In this document: one piece after another, positions 42,152 through 50,604 of the stretch
Layout of the letters: every line of letters begins with the position of its first letter
How positions within the stretch are numbered: position 1 is the stretch's first letter
From: CBDCBA01 sp965214125
GTDB taxonomy: Bacteria > Planctomycetota > Phycisphaerae > Tepidisphaerales > Tepidisphaeraceae
Direction of reading: 5' to 3'
Length of the DNA: 64,000 bases
NCBI GenBank assembly: GCA_965214125.1
Contig: CBDCBA010000032.1
Span: 186,001-250,000, forward strand
Notes under the pieces: model-generated
Database searches by the model: none
Told to the model about the DNA's origin: nothing
Seen by the model: only the letters and a program-made list of their open reading frames with translations
Program-made: the position numbers and the translations under genes

Positions 42152-43030
42152 TTACTCGGCGGCCTCCCGTTCGCGCTCCTCGCACAGTTCGTACCACCGC
42201 AGCGTCATTCGCCGGGCGGCGGCGAGTACCCGGCGGTGCCCTTCGGTCTTCGGCGGGCCGAACCACACCAGCGGAGACACCCCACCACCGCCCTCGTCCA
42301 GGCACGCCCGCAGCACCGCGTCGATCTGCTCGTCGCTCAGCAGGCCATGCTCGCCCGCCGGGTCGCCGCGGAAGGCCGGACTCACGAACGCCACCACCCG
42401 GCGCGGGCCCCGCGGGGCTTGGCGGTAGTAGCGGATGTTCGCGATCGCCCACGCCTCGGCGGACCGCGCCTCGGCCAGCGCGTCGGCGATCTGCCCGCGG
42501 GCGGCGGCGTAGACGTCCTCGGGCGGGCGGTCGTACCAGACGTAGAGCGTGGGGCACAGCACCTCGGCCGCCGCCGTCGCCGGACGCTGGGCCTCGAGCC
42601 GCGGCAGGTCGGCGGCGAGCTTGGCGTCCAGGCTCTGCGGCCCCTTGCCCAGACGCACCTCCAACGCCCGGTTGGCGTGCAGGCGGTAGAGCCGGCTGCC
42701 GTAGCCGTAGATGCCCACGGGCACCGGCGACGTCTGGCGGACCGAGTGGATGATCTTGGCGTAGTCGGCTGCCTCGTGGGGCTCGAACTCCTCGTGGTCG
42801 AGCACGAGCAGCTCGGCATCGGCGGCAAGCGTGGTGTGGCCGCTGGCAACCAGGTGCGGGGACCAGACGGCTGCCCGCACCGGCCGCCGCTCGCCGAGGC
42901 TGGGCAGGAGCTCGGGATAGTTGCTGTAGAGCGGCGGCGGCTCGGACGGGCGGGTTGAGGGTGCATCGCCCGCGGTGGCGGGGGTGGTGGCGAGCAGCAG
43001 GACGGCGAGGAGGGCGGCAAGGCGACTCAT
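42152..43030 (-). CDS. secreted protein, unknown, 292 aa
   Basis: An exported protein (signal peptide 1-20: Leu-Ala-Ala-Leu-Leu-Ala-Val-Leu-Leu-Leu) with an alpha/beta body: Leu-Leu-Val-Leu-Asp-His-Glu, Val-Gly-Ile-Tyr-Gly-Tyr-Gly-Ser and Pro-Thr-Leu-Tyr-Val-Trp-Tyr-Asp resemble strands of a TIM-barrel such as hyaluronidase-like or glycoside hydrolase folds, but no active-site signature is clear. Its ATG overlaps the stop of the beta-helix gene upstream by four bases, so the two are co-translated. Confidence 0.65.
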   Translation of the reverse strand: MSRLAALLAVLLLATTPATAGDAPSTRPSEPPPLYSNYPELLPSLGERRPVRAAVWSPHLVASGHTTLAADAELLVLDHEEFEPHEAADYAKIIHSVRQTSPVPVGIYGYGSRLYRLHANRALEVRLGKGPQSLDAKLAADLPRLEAQRPATAAAEVLCPTLYVWYDRPPEDVYAAARGQIADALAEARSAEAWAIANIRYYRQAPRGPRRVVAFVSPAFRGDPAGEHGLLSDEQIDAVLRACLDEGGGGVSPLVWFGPPKTEGHRRVLAAARRMTLRWYELCEEREREAAE

Positions 43031-44691
43031 GGCACCTCCGACGTGGTGGGGACGGTGGGCGTGGTGGGAGTGGGGGTGGTGGGAGTGGGGGTGGTGGGGG
43101 TGACGAGGCGGTCGACGGGGGTGGCCTCGTGCTGGTTGGCGGCGGTGGCGCGGGCGCCGGTCACGCGGGCGGTGGCGGCGGTGCCCAGCGGCTCGCCCAC
43201 GAAGCGGCCCACCGTCAGGCCCGCCACGTCCGCCGACTCGGGCCGGTAGTTGATGCGCAGGTCCATCCTGCCCTGCCGCCAGTTGCGGATGTAGATGGCC
43301 CCCAGCCCCGCGTCGAGCTGGCTGTCGGCGGCGTTGCCGGGCACGCTCTGGATGTCGATGTCGACCAGCGCCAGCCCGCCGAAGCGGGCGACGGTGTTCT
43401 TGCCGGCGTGCTTGTTCCCCGGGTGCTGCAGGAAGATGCCCTGGCTGTCCCAGCCGGTCGCGGAGACGCCGTAGAGGATCAGGTTGTCAGTGGCCGAGCG
43501 GCTGCCGCGGAAGGCGTAGTGCTGCCAGACGTCGCCGTGGAAGGCGCTCTTGCCGTGGCGATCCAGCGGCACGCCCTCACGGCTGAAGGGGCCGACGACG
43601 GCGTTGACCACGAAGCCGCACGAGCCGACCGGGTCGCCGCTGGTGGGCCCCACCACCACCCCGCGGATGAGGGCCGCTCCGGTGAAGCCGGCGCGGGTGT
43701 CGGCGGCGCTGCTGTCCGTGACGTAGAGCCCCGCGAGGTTGGCCGCCCGGCTGAGGCCGGCGCTGACGCCCAGGCCGGGCCCGGCGTAGTGGCAGCCGTC
43801 GAGCCAGACCCAGGCGTCCTCACCGCCGCGCACGGGGTTGGCGCCGGTGAACGTGACGCCCTGCCAGCGGACGCGCGGGAGCTTCATCGACGCCGACGGC
43901 TCGATGATGACATCGGCGCGGTCGACGCCGGGGGCGGCCTGGATGGTCAGCCAGCCACCACCACCCTCGTCGGCGAGGTAGCCGTTGCGGTGGGAGTCGC
44001 CGGCGTGGGCGTAGGTGCCGGCGTCGAGCTCGAGGACCACGTCGCCGGCGCGGGTGCCGGGTGGCAGGCTGTCGAGGGCGTCGGTGAGGGTCGCGTGCTC
44101 GCGGCCGGGGCCGGCGCGCAAGACTCGCGTCGTGAGGCTTGCGCGGTCGCCAAGCCTCAGGGGCAGCGCGTGAACACCGTTGTGGACGGTGCCCGGCGTC
44201 AGCGGCCCGGTGAGCTCCAGCGGCCGCGCGACGGCGGCGGTGACGGTCGCGGTCAACTCAATGCCACCGACGCCAAAGTCGACGGGGTCGAGGGTGGTCC
44301 AGTATTCGACGGTGTTCGTACGCGGGTTGAGCGTGGGCGTGTCGATCGTCGCGAGCGGCTCGCCGTCAACCGCAAACTCGACCCGCACGCCATCGCCCAA
44401 AGCAAAGGCGACGACGCCGACGGCGAAGGGTTCATCGACCCGCTGCCACGGCACGACGTTCCACCGAGCAATCGGGTTTGCGTCGGTCCAAGCCTCGGGC
44501 ACGCCCGCCCGCGGTTGCGTAGTCGGCTCGACGGGCCGGGTGGTCGGCTCGATTGGCTGCAGTGCGATGCCCGCCGCGATGAGCGACTGCTCAAGGCGGT
44601 CGAGCCGCTGCTCCACCGTCGGCGGCGGCTGCGATGCGGCGCGGGCAACAACTCCGATGCACAGCAGCACCGGCAACAACAACGTCTTCAT
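43027..44691 (-). CDS. secreted right-handed beta-helix protein
   Basis: A 554-aa exported protein. Signal peptide at residues 1-19. After a Thr/Pro linker (Thr-Thr-Arg-Pro-Val-Glu-Pro-Thr-Thr) there is an Ig/jelly-roll-like domain (~80-190), then a parallel beta-helix region (about 230-490) with repeated short strands such as Val-Val-Leu-Glu-Leu-Asp-Ala-Gly-Thr-Tyr and Trp-Gln-Gly-Val-Thr-Phe. The C-terminus is a Thr-Pro repeat tail. Probably binds or cleaves a surface or environmental polysaccharide. Strong GGAGG ribosome-binding site. Coupled to the gene at 42152. Confidence 0.72.
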   Translation of the reverse strand: MKTLLLPVLLCIGVVARAASQPPPTVEQRLDRLEQSLIAAGIALQPIEPTTRPVEPTTQPRAGVPEAWTDANPIARWNVVPWQRVDEPFAVGVVAFALGDGVRVEFAVDGEPLATIDTPTLNPRTNTVEYWTTLDPVDFGVGGIELTATVTAAVARPLELTGPLTPGTVHNGVHALPLRLGDRASLTTRVLRAGPGREHATLTDALDSLPPGTRAGDVVLELDAGTYAHAGDSHRNGYLADEGGGGWLTIQAAPGVDRADVIIEPSASMKLPRVRWQGVTFTGANPVRGGEDAWVWLDGCHYAGPGLGVSAGLSRAANLAGLYVTDSSAADTRAGFTGAALIRGVVVGPTSGDPVGSCGFVVNAVVGPFSREGVPLDRHGKSAFHGDVWQHYAFRGSRSATDNLILYGVSATGWDSQGIFLQHPGNKHAGKNTVARFGGLALVDIDIQSVPGNAADSQLDAGLGAIYIRNWRQGRMDLRINYRPESADVAGLTVGRFVGEPLGTAATARVTGARATAANQHEATPVDRLVTPTTPTPTTPTPTTPTVPTTSEVP

Positions 44692-44783
44692 GAGGCCTCC
44701 GGCAAAGGGTAGCCTCTCCCCCTCACGCCGCACCCCGGACATCACGCGAACATGATACGGGCCGCCGACCCGGCTTGCAACCC

Positions 44784-45803
44784 TCACCGCCCCGCGTACT
44801 GCCGCTCGTAGTAGTCGCGGTAGCTGCCGCTCTTGATCGACTGCCACCAGTCCGTGTTCGTCTTGTACCACTCGACCGTCTCGGCGATCGCCTCGTCCCA
44901 GCGACGCTTGGGTTCCCAGCCGAGCTCGCGCTGGATCTTGCTCGCGTCGATCGCGTACCGCCGGTCGTGGCCGAGGCGATCTTTGACGTACTTCACCGCC
45001 TCGTCCCAGCTTCGGCCGCAGAGTTCGATGAGCTTTTCCGTGATCGCCCGGTTCGTCTGCTCGTTGTTGCCGCCGACGTTGTAGACCTCGCCGGGCGTGC
45101 CCTTTTCCAGAACGGTCAGCACGGCGTCGCAGTGATCGCTCACGTGCAGCCAGTCGCGGACGTTCATGCCGTCGCCGTAGAGCGGCACCTGCTCGCCCTG
45201 CATCAGGTTGGTGACGAACAGCGGGATGAGCTTCTCGGGGAACTGGTACGGGCCATAATTGTTGCTGCAGCGCGTGGTCATCACGGGCATGCCAAAGGTC
45301 TCGAAGTAGCTCCGCACGAAGCAGTCGGCGGCGGCCTTGCTTGCGGAGTAGGGGCTGTTGGGCTGCAGCGGCGTCTCCTCGGTGAACTTCACCTCCGGCT
45401 TGTCCTCGGGCAGCGTGCCGTAGACCTCGTCGGTGCTGACCATCACGAACCGCTCGACCTCGTTCGCCTTCGCCAAGTCGAGCAGCACCTGCGTGCCGAC
45501 GACATTGCTCATCACGAACGGCCCGCTGCCGAGGATGGAGCGGTCGACGTGACTTTCGGCCGCGAAGTGGGCGACGCGGGTAATGCCGTGCTTCTTCCAG
45601 ATTGCCGCCATCGCGTCGCTGTCGCAGATGTCGGCCTTCTCGAACGTCAGCTTCTTCGCGTCGATCAGGTCGGCGATATTCTCGAGATTTCCGGCGTAAG
45701 TGAGCGAGTCGAGCGCGATCACCGGGTCGTGCCCGCGATCGGCAAGCATGCGGACAAAGTTGCTGCCGATAAACCCGGCAGCGCCGGTCACGAGAAGGGC
45801 CAT
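44784..45803 (-). CDS. rfbB: dTDP-glucose 4,6-dehydratase
   Basis: A 339-aa extended SDR. NAD motif Gly-Ala-Ala-Gly-Phe-Ile-Gly-Ser, catalytic Tyr-Ser-Ala-Ser-Lys and the RmlB signature Ser-Thr-Asp-Glu-Val-Tyr-Gly (the catalytic Asp-Glu pair) are present, as is Arg-Cys-Ser-Asn-Asn-Tyr-Gly-Pro-Tyr-Gln-Phe-Pro-Glu. It converts dTDP-glucose to dTDP-4-keto-6-deoxyglucose, the second step of dTDP-rhamnose synthesis. ATG at 45803 fits the normal start; the frame opens 12 codons earlier. RfbA and RfbC are 3-5 kb away; RfbD is not in the window. Confidence 0.93.
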   Translation of the reverse strand: MALLVTGAAGFIGSNFVRMLADRGHDPVIALDSLTYAGNLENIADLIDAKKLTFEKADICDSDAMAAIWKKHGITRVAHFAAESHVDRSILGSGPFVMSNVVGTQVLLDLAKANEVERFVMVSTDEVYGTLPEDKPEVKFTEETPLQPNSPYSASKAAADCFVRSYFETFGMPVMTTRCSNNYGPYQFPEKLIPLFVTNLMQGEQVPLYGDGMNVRDWLHVSDHCDAVLTVLEKGTPGEVYNVGGNNEQTNRAITEKLIELCGRSWDEAVKYVKDRLGHDRRYAIDASKIQRELGWEPKRRWDEAIAETVEWYKTNTDWWQSIKSGSYRDYYERQYAGR

Positions 45804-45926
45804 GCCGTTAGTATCGGCGTGCGGCGCCTCCCGATCCACCGGTCGGCCGCTTGCGCAGCATGGGCGTTGAGCAACCGAAGGGGTGTCCCGCTTGGACGAA
45901 CGCGTTGCGCGTTACATACTGCGGCA

Positions 45927-46970
45927 ATGGTGGAGTCGCAAACAGCCCCCGACGTCTCGCCCGCCCCGACCTCCACGCGGGAGCTCCGCGAGTACCGGCC
46001 CAGCCGCGGCGTCAACTTGAAGCGCCTCGCCCTCGGCCTCGCCCTCAGCGTGCTGCTCGGCGCGATTGCCGGCGTGATCTACTCGGCTCTGGTCTTCTAC
46101 GTGCCTTTCCTGAAGCTGCGGTTCCTGATCACGCTGCTCGCCGGCCTCGGCATCGGCGCGATGACATTGTGGCTGGTTCGCGTCGCCCATGTCCGCCGCG
46201 CCACGCTCGCGATCGTCGTGGCGATGACAACGGTGACCGCGGCCTACTACGTCTCCTGGGCAAGCTGGATCGGCCTGGCCATCTCCGACATGACCGGCGG
46301 CGATCTCTCCGCTCTTACCGTCACGGGCAACCTGCTCGTCAATCCCGCCGGCATGGTCGAATTCGCACAGTTCATGCTCGAAGAGGGCTTTTGGGTCCGA
46401 GAGGAATCCGAGCCTGTGAAGGGGACGGCACTGGCGGTCATCTGGTTGATTGAGGCTGGCGTGCTTCTTGGCGTCCCGCTGGTGATGGCGATCAAGGTGA
46501 CCGGGGAACATCCCTACTGCGAGGCGTGCGGGTCTTGGACGACGCAGCGTTCCAGTGTCGCGGCGCTGGAGGAGACGGAGGACCGCGAGGCTTTGCGGCA
46601 GGAACTGCTCGATGGCGATCTCGACGCGCTCGCCGATCTCGGCCCGGCCGACTTCCTGGCCCCGGCGCGGCTGCGGGTTGAACGCGATGCCTGTCCGAAC
46701 TGCGGCGAAACACAGTGCATGACGGTCTGGCACGTGGCGTTCGCGCCGAGCAAGGACGGCTCGGTCGCGGAGAACAAAACGGCAATCGTGCGGCACCTGC
46801 GCCTCACCCCCGAGCAGGCAGCATGGGTCGACCGCGACTTGGCCGCCGCCCGACCGATCACGCCGCCCGAAGCGGCCGCCGACGATGACGATGACGCCGA
46901 CCGCTCGACAGCCGAAGCGAATGGCGGGGCGGCGTCAGAGCCCGAGGGCCCCGCGGGCGATGCCCGCTAG
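45927..46970 (+). CDS. membrane protein with C-terminal zinc-ribbon-like Cys pairs
   Basis: A 347-aa protein with about four TM helices between residues 38 and 195, then a cytoplasmic or periplasmic domain with Cys-Glu-Ala-Cys-Gly-Ser-Trp and Cys-Pro-Asn-Cys-Gly-Glu-Thr-Gln-Cys, which resemble a split zinc ribbon. The last 40 residues are acidic and low in complexity. No family recognised. Divergent from rfbB; its 3' end overlaps the convergent gene at 46935 by 36 bases. Confidence 0.6.
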   Translation: MVESQTAPDVSPAPTSTRELREYRPSRGVNLKRLALGLALSVLLGAIAGVIYSALVFYVPFLKLRFLITLLAGLGIGAMTLWLVRVAHVRRATLAIVVAMTTVTAAYYVSWASWIGLAISDMTGGDLSALTVTGNLLVNPAGMVEFAQFMLEEGFWVREESEPVKGTALAVIWLIEAGVLLGVPLVMAIKVTGEHPYCEACGSWTTQRSSVAALEETEDREALRQELLDGDLDALADLGPADFLAPARLRVERDACPNCGETQCMTVWHVAFAPSKDGSVAENKTAIVRHLRLTPEQAAWVDRDLAAARPITPPEAAADDDDDADRSTAEANGGAASEPEGPAGDAR

Positions 46971-47633
46971 CTCGACGTAGGCGTTGCCCCAGGCGCCGCT
47001 GCGAAAGAACTGCTCGGGGCTGCCGGGTTGGCCGATGAACGGGCGCAGCACCCAGCCCATCTGGATGCCGACGAAGGCGTAGATTCCCAGCCAGAGGCGG
47101 CGCATCAGGCGATGGGCGGGTTGCGCTTGCTCCAGCGGTCGGTAGAAGCGCCGAAGCAACATCTGGCCGGCCAGGCTCGCGATGCCGAAGCAGGCGGCGT
47201 TGACGAGAATCGCCGCCTGGTACTGCTCGACGCTCGCGTACCAGAACAGCGTCAGCGGCGCAAGGCTCGCGAGCACGAGCGTCAAGCCCGCTTGGGCGGC
47301 CAGCAGCGCCCGCACGACCTGCCGCAGATCGTCGCGCAGCCCGGCGAGGGTGTTGAGCACGAGAAAGCTCGGCAGGGCGATGGCGAACGTGACCATCAGC
47401 AGCAGCGGCACCTTCACGGCCGAGTAAAGCAGTTGCAGCGTGCGGCCGTCCCACAGGCCGCTGAAGGTGCCCATGACGAACCCGTAGAGCAGGCCGCACA
47501 TGATGGCCGCGAGCAGTGCCCCGCGCGGGCCGATCGCGGGGACGGGCGAGCGGACGAGGCGGTCGGTCGTCGATTCCACCACCGTCCCCACGCGCCCCAC
47601 CCGCGGCCAGAATCTCCCGGCGAGGGCGGCCAT
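46935..47633 (-). CDS. polytopic membrane protein, paralogue of the upstream gene
   Basis: A 232-aa protein with about five or six TM helices. It ends in a segment also seen in the upstream paralogue: Phe-Val-Gly-Ile-Gln-Met-Gly-Trp-Val-Leu-Arg-Pro-Phe-Ile-Gly here, and Leu-Val-Gly-Ala-Gln-Met-Ser-Trp-Val-Leu-Arg-Pro-Phe-Val-Gly there. Starts one base after the paralogue's stop (TGA-C-ATG), so the pair is translationally coupled and may form a heteromeric complex. No known family. Confidence 0.7.
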   Translation of the reverse strand: MAALAGRFWPRVGRVGTVVESTTDRLVRSPVPAIGPRGALLAAIMCGLLYGFVMGTFSGLWDGRTLQLLYSAVKVPLLLMVTFAIALPSFLVLNTLAGLRDDLRQVVRALLAAQAGLTLVLASLAPLTLFWYASVEQYQAAILVNAACFGIASLAGQMLLRRFYRPLEQAQPAHRLMRRLWLGIYAFVGIQMGWVLRPFIGQPGSPEQFFRSGAWGNAYVELAGIARGALGL

Positions 47634-47634
47634 G

Positions 47635-48522
47635 TCAGGACCCTCCGCCGCCGCCGAGGAGCGTGACCAGGATCTCCCAGACGCGCTGGAAAAAGTTGCC
47701 CCCGCGCGGCCGGAACCAAGCGAACTCGCCGCTCTCGTAGCTGCCGACGAATGGCCGCAGCACCCAGCTCATCTGCGCCCCGACCAGCGCGAAGATCACG
47801 ACCCAGATGCGGAAGATCGCCTTCACGCTCGCATCCGTCGGCCCCTTCTGCACGCGCTGCAAGGCCCCCGGCCGCAACGCCGGCGGCAGCGCGGGGGCAG
47901 ACGCCGAAGCGGTAGCTTCGGGTTCGGGTCTCGGTTGAGGCTCAAGCTTCGGCGTATTGCTGACGACCCCAGAACCCGAGGCTACCGCCTCGGCGTGGGG
48001 CGGAGCGGACACGGGCTCGACCATCCGCCGCAAGGTTTGCAGCAGGAACTTCAGGCCGAGCACGCCGGCGACGGTGAAGACGATCACGTTCAACAGCAGG
48101 ATGAACGGGTAGCTCGTCGTCGTGAAGTTGAAGAAGGCGATGATCGTCCCGAAGCCCGCCAGCACCGCCGCCATCACGCCGATGGCGGCCATGATGAGCC
48201 GCAGCATGTTCGCGAAGCTCAGCCGGCTGCCGACAAGGGCGTTGAAGACGTACAGCGACGGGAACGTCACGCCCAGCGTCAGCAGGAACAACGCCGGCAC
48301 CTTCAGGGCGCTGCTGATGATTTGCAGCCACGCCCCCTCCTGGCCCGTCAGCACGTTGTAGCAGCCCATGCACGCGCCGTAGAACATGCCCAGCGCCACC
48401 ACGGCGACGAGCATCGCGCTCTCACTGACGCCGATCGTGCCGCCCCGCACCTGCTCGGCCTGCGTGCCCTCGCCGCGCAGCACGCGGTCGAGTTCCCCGA
48501 ACACCCGCTTGATCCACTTCAT
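47635..48522 (-). CDS. polytopic membrane protein with repeat-encoded linker
   Basis: A 295-aa protein with about six TM helices, matching the gene at 46935 in plan and C-terminal motif. Between the fourth and fifth helix (residues ~175-222) is an Ala/Glu/Pro/Ser-rich linker encoded by a pair of palindromic repeats (47901-47996); the paralogue lacks it, so the repeat was inserted in frame. Start chosen at Met-Lys-Trp-Ile-Lys; the upstream frame opens into the next gene's repeat. Function unknown. Confidence 0.7.
   Translation of the reverse strand: MKWIKRVFGELDRVLRGEGTQAEQVRGGTIGVSESAMLVAVVALGMFYGACMGCYNVLTGQEGAWLQIISSALKVPALFLLTLGVTFPSLYVFNALVGSRLSFANMLRLIMAAIGVMAAVLAGFGTIIAFFNFTTTSYPFILLLNVIVFTVAGVLGLKFLLQTLRRMVEPVSAPPHAEAVASGSGVVSNTPKLEPQPRPEPEATASASAPALPPALRPGALQRVQKGPTDASVKAIFRIWVVIFALVGAQMSWVLRPFVGSYESGEFAWFRPRGGNFFQRVWEILVTLLGGGGGS
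47901..47996. repeat. in-frame palindromic repeat pair, family B, copy 1
   Basis: The 25-mer that starts ACGCCGAAGCGGTAGCTTCG (47901-47925) has an inverted partner at 47972-47996, with two internal substitutions. It is coding sequence: it makes the linker of the membrane protein. Closely matches the copy at 48577-48660. Confidence 0.8.
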
Positions 48523-48556
48523 CGTGCTACCAGCGTCGGGTAAGCACGCACAGATT

Positions 48557-49048
48557 TCAAGGTTGCTCGGACGCCGACGCCGAAGCGGAAGCTTCGGGTT
48601 CATGCCCCAAACCCGCAGCTTCGGGTTCATTCCCCGAACCCGCAGCTTCCGCTGCGGCGTCGGTGGTGTCCTCGCTCACGAACTCGACCTGGTTCCCGAA
48701 CGGGTCGCGCGTCTGGAAGCGTCGCCAGCCGGGGATCTTCGGGACGCTCGGGTCGTCATCGCTTTGGCAGTTGAACCCGGCGTCGCGCAGCCGGACGAGC
48801 AGGGCGGGCAGGTCGTCGACGTGATACGCGATGTGCGCCCGCGTCGGCCTGGTGCGGTCGGCGTCCTCGATCCCGATGTGCAGTTGCCGGCTGCCCACGG
48901 CGAACCACGCGCCGCGGCTGTCGTCCCACGCGCCGCCGCCGGGGCGGTCGATCCGCCGTAGCCCGAGCACGTTGCCGTAGAACGTTACCGCCTCGTTGAG
49001 CCGGTCGGGCGGCACCGTGACCTGGGCGTGGTGGATGTCGCGGATCAC
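48557..49048 (-). CDS. VOC-family (glyoxalase/bleomycin resistance-like) protein
   Basis: A 163-aa VOC protein of two beta-alpha-beta-beta-beta modules: Ile-His-His-Ala-Gln-Val-Thr-Val near the start, Tyr-Gly-Asn-Val-Leu-Gly-Leu-Arg, and the second module His-Ile-Ala-Tyr-His-Val-Asp-Asp with Thr-Arg-Asp-Pro-Phe-Gly-Asn-Gln-Val-Glu-Phe. His and Glu ligands for a metal are present. The last ~35 residues (Ala/Glu/Ser rich) are encoded by a family B palindromic repeat and are not part of the domain. GTG start one base after the rfbA stop. Substrate unknown. Confidence 0.82.
   Translation of the reverse strand: MIRDIHHAQVTVPPDRLNEAVTFYGNVLGLRRIDRPGGGAWDDSRGAWFAVGSRQLHIGIEDADRTRPTRAHIAYHVDDLPALLVRLRDAGFNCQSDDDPSVPKIPGWRRFQTRDPFGNQVEFVSEDTTDAAAEAAGSGNEPEAAGLGHEPEASASASASEQP
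48577..48660. repeat. in-frame palindromic repeat pair, family B, copy 2
   Basis: The 25-mer ACGCCGAAGCGGAAGCTTCG... (48577-48601) differs from copy 1 by one base and is mirrored at 48636-48660; further inverted half-copies (AACCCGCAGCTTCGGGTT) fill the middle. It encodes the C-terminal tail of the VOC protein. Confidence 0.8.
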
Positions 49049-49049
49049 C

Positions 49050-49802
49050 TCAGCGGTCCTTGTTCGCGCCGATCTCGGCGATCTTCTTGCCCGCCTCGTG
49101 GTAGAACGCGAGGTTCTCGCCGCAGTCGCCCCACCAGCCGTCGACGCTGTCGGCAGTCATCTGGCCTTCCTGGATGTAGGCGTTGTTGACGTCGGTGATC
49201 TCCAGTTCGCCGCGCCCGCTGGGCTTGAGCGTCTTGACGATGTCGAAGACGTGGCCGTCGTAAAAGTAGATGCCGATAACGGCCTTGTTGCTCTTGGGAC
49301 TCTCGGGCTTCTCCTCGATGCCCACGACCTTGCCGCCCCCGTCCATCTCCGCGACGCCGTACGCCTTGGGATTGTCAACGTCGGCCAGCAGGATTTTCGC
49401 TCCGCGCCCGCCGGTGGCCTTAAGTTGTTTGCGGTAGTTGTCGGCCGCGCTTTTGATGCTGTACTCGAGCACGTTGTCGCCGAGGATGAGCATAATCGGC
49501 TCGCCGTCGGCGAAGTGCTCGCACAACCCGAGGGCGGCCGCGATGCCGGTGGCGTCAGGCTGGTAGGTGTAGGTCAGGTGCTTGAGCCCGAACTCGTGGC
49601 CGTTGCCGAGCAAGCGGATGAAGTCGCCGGCGTTGTTGCCGCCGCAGACGAGCATCACCTCCTCTATGCCGGCCTTGGCCATGCACTCGAGGGGGTAGTA
49701 GATCATCGGCTTGTCGTAGACGGGCAGCAGGTGTTTGTTTGTCACCTTCGTCAATGGGAACAATCGACTGCCGGTGCCGCCGCCAAGGATCACGCCTTTC
49801 AT
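49050..49802 (-). CDS. rfbA: glucose-1-phosphate thymidylyltransferase-like nucleotidyltransferase
   Basis: A 250-aa sugar nucleotidyltransferase. N-terminal Gly-Gly-Gly-Thr-Gly-Ser-Arg-Leu-Phe-Pro-Leu-Thr is the nucleotide motif; Lys-Pro-Met-Ile-Tyr-Tyr-Pro-Leu, Leu-Gly-Asp-Asn and Gly-Glu-Leu-Glu-Ile-Thr-Asp-Val-Asn match RmlA. It is ~40 residues shorter than classic RmlA because it lacks the C-terminal extension, as in the short RmlA group. It makes dTDP-glucose for the RfbB step. Coupled to the VOC gene downstream. Confidence 0.88.
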   Translation of the reverse strand: MKGVILGGGTGSRLFPLTKVTNKHLLPVYDKPMIYYPLECMAKAGIEEVMLVCGGNNAGDFIRLLGNGHEFGLKHLTYTYQPDATGIAAALGLCEHFADGEPIMLILGDNVLEYSIKSAADNYRKQLKATGGRGAKILLADVDNPKAYGVAEMDGGGKVVGIEEKPESPKSNKAVIGIYFYDGHVFDIVKTLKPSGRGELEITDVNNAYIQEGQMTADSVDGWWGDCGENLAFYHEAGKKIAEIGANKDR

Positions 49803-49832
49803 GTTCGACTGTATCGGCGCGCGGCGCGGCGG

Positions 49833-50450
49833 CTACGCGAACAAATCCGGCTGGTCGGCCAAGCGCGGGTTGATCTCGTCCTTGCCGCTGAGCGTCGGCC
49901 GGAGCGTTCGCCAGTCGATCGCGAGGTCCGGATCATCCCACGCCAGACCGCGCTCGTGATCGGGCGAGTAGACGTCGCTGCACTTGTAGGCGACGACGCA
50001 GTCGGCCTCGAGCGTCGCGAAGCCATGGGCGAAGCCTTTGGGAACGAAGAGTTGCTCGCCACCGTCGGCCGTGAGCTCCACCGCCACGTGCTCGCCAAAC
50101 GTGGGCGATGAGCGGCGGATGTCGACGGCGACATCGAGGATCCGGCCAGCGAGGCAGCGAATGAGCTTGTCCTGCGCCCGCGGCGCAAGCTGGTAGTGCA
50201 GGCCACGCAGCGTGCCGGCGGGGCGGCTCAGGCTCTGGTTGTCCTGCACGAACTCGACCCCGATGCCGCCGGCCAGAAACTTGCCGCGATGGTAGGTTTC
50301 ACTGAAGTACCCGCGGTCGTCGCCGAAGCGCGGCGGGACGACGCGGATGACGTCGGGCAGCCGGGTCGGCTCGAACCGCAGTTGCGGACGCTGACGCGGC
50401 GGGGCGGTCTGTTCGGGAGCGACGGTCTGTTCGGGAGGGGCGGCGGTCAC
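49833..50450 (-). CDS. rfbC: dTDP-4-dehydrorhamnose 3,5-epimerase
   Basis: A 205-aa cupin-fold epimerase. Arg-Gly-Tyr-Phe-Ser-Glu-Thr-Tyr, Phe-Val-Gln-Asp-Asn-Gln-Ser-Leu-Ser, Leu-Arg-Gly-Leu-His-Tyr-Gln (catalytic His), and Val-Pro-Lys-Gly-Phe-Ala-His-Gly-Phe are all typical of RmlC. About 25 extra Gln/Pro-rich residues precede the domain. Third step of dTDP-rhamnose synthesis. Upstream of rfbA on the same strand with a 30-base gap. Confidence 0.93.
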   Translation of the reverse strand: MTAAPPEQTVAPEQTAPPRQRPQLRFEPTRLPDVIRVVPPRFGDDRGYFSETYHRGKFLAGGIGVEFVQDNQSLSRPAGTLRGLHYQLAPRAQDKLIRCLAGRILDVAVDIRRSSPTFGEHVAVELTADGGEQLFVPKGFAHGFATLEADCVVAYKCSDVYSPDHERGLAWDDPDLAIDWRTLRPTLSGKDEINPRLADQPDLFA

Positions 50451-50604
50451 AGGCGAAGACTATCGCATCTACCCGACGCCCACGTCCACCGCCGCCAACG
50501 AAAACCAGCCCCGGCACGGGCGATCCTCAGTCAGATGGTGCGACACCCCTGCCGGCGAAGCGGATCGCAGCCATCGGCGGCCGCACCTACCCTTGGCCGT
50601 TCCC

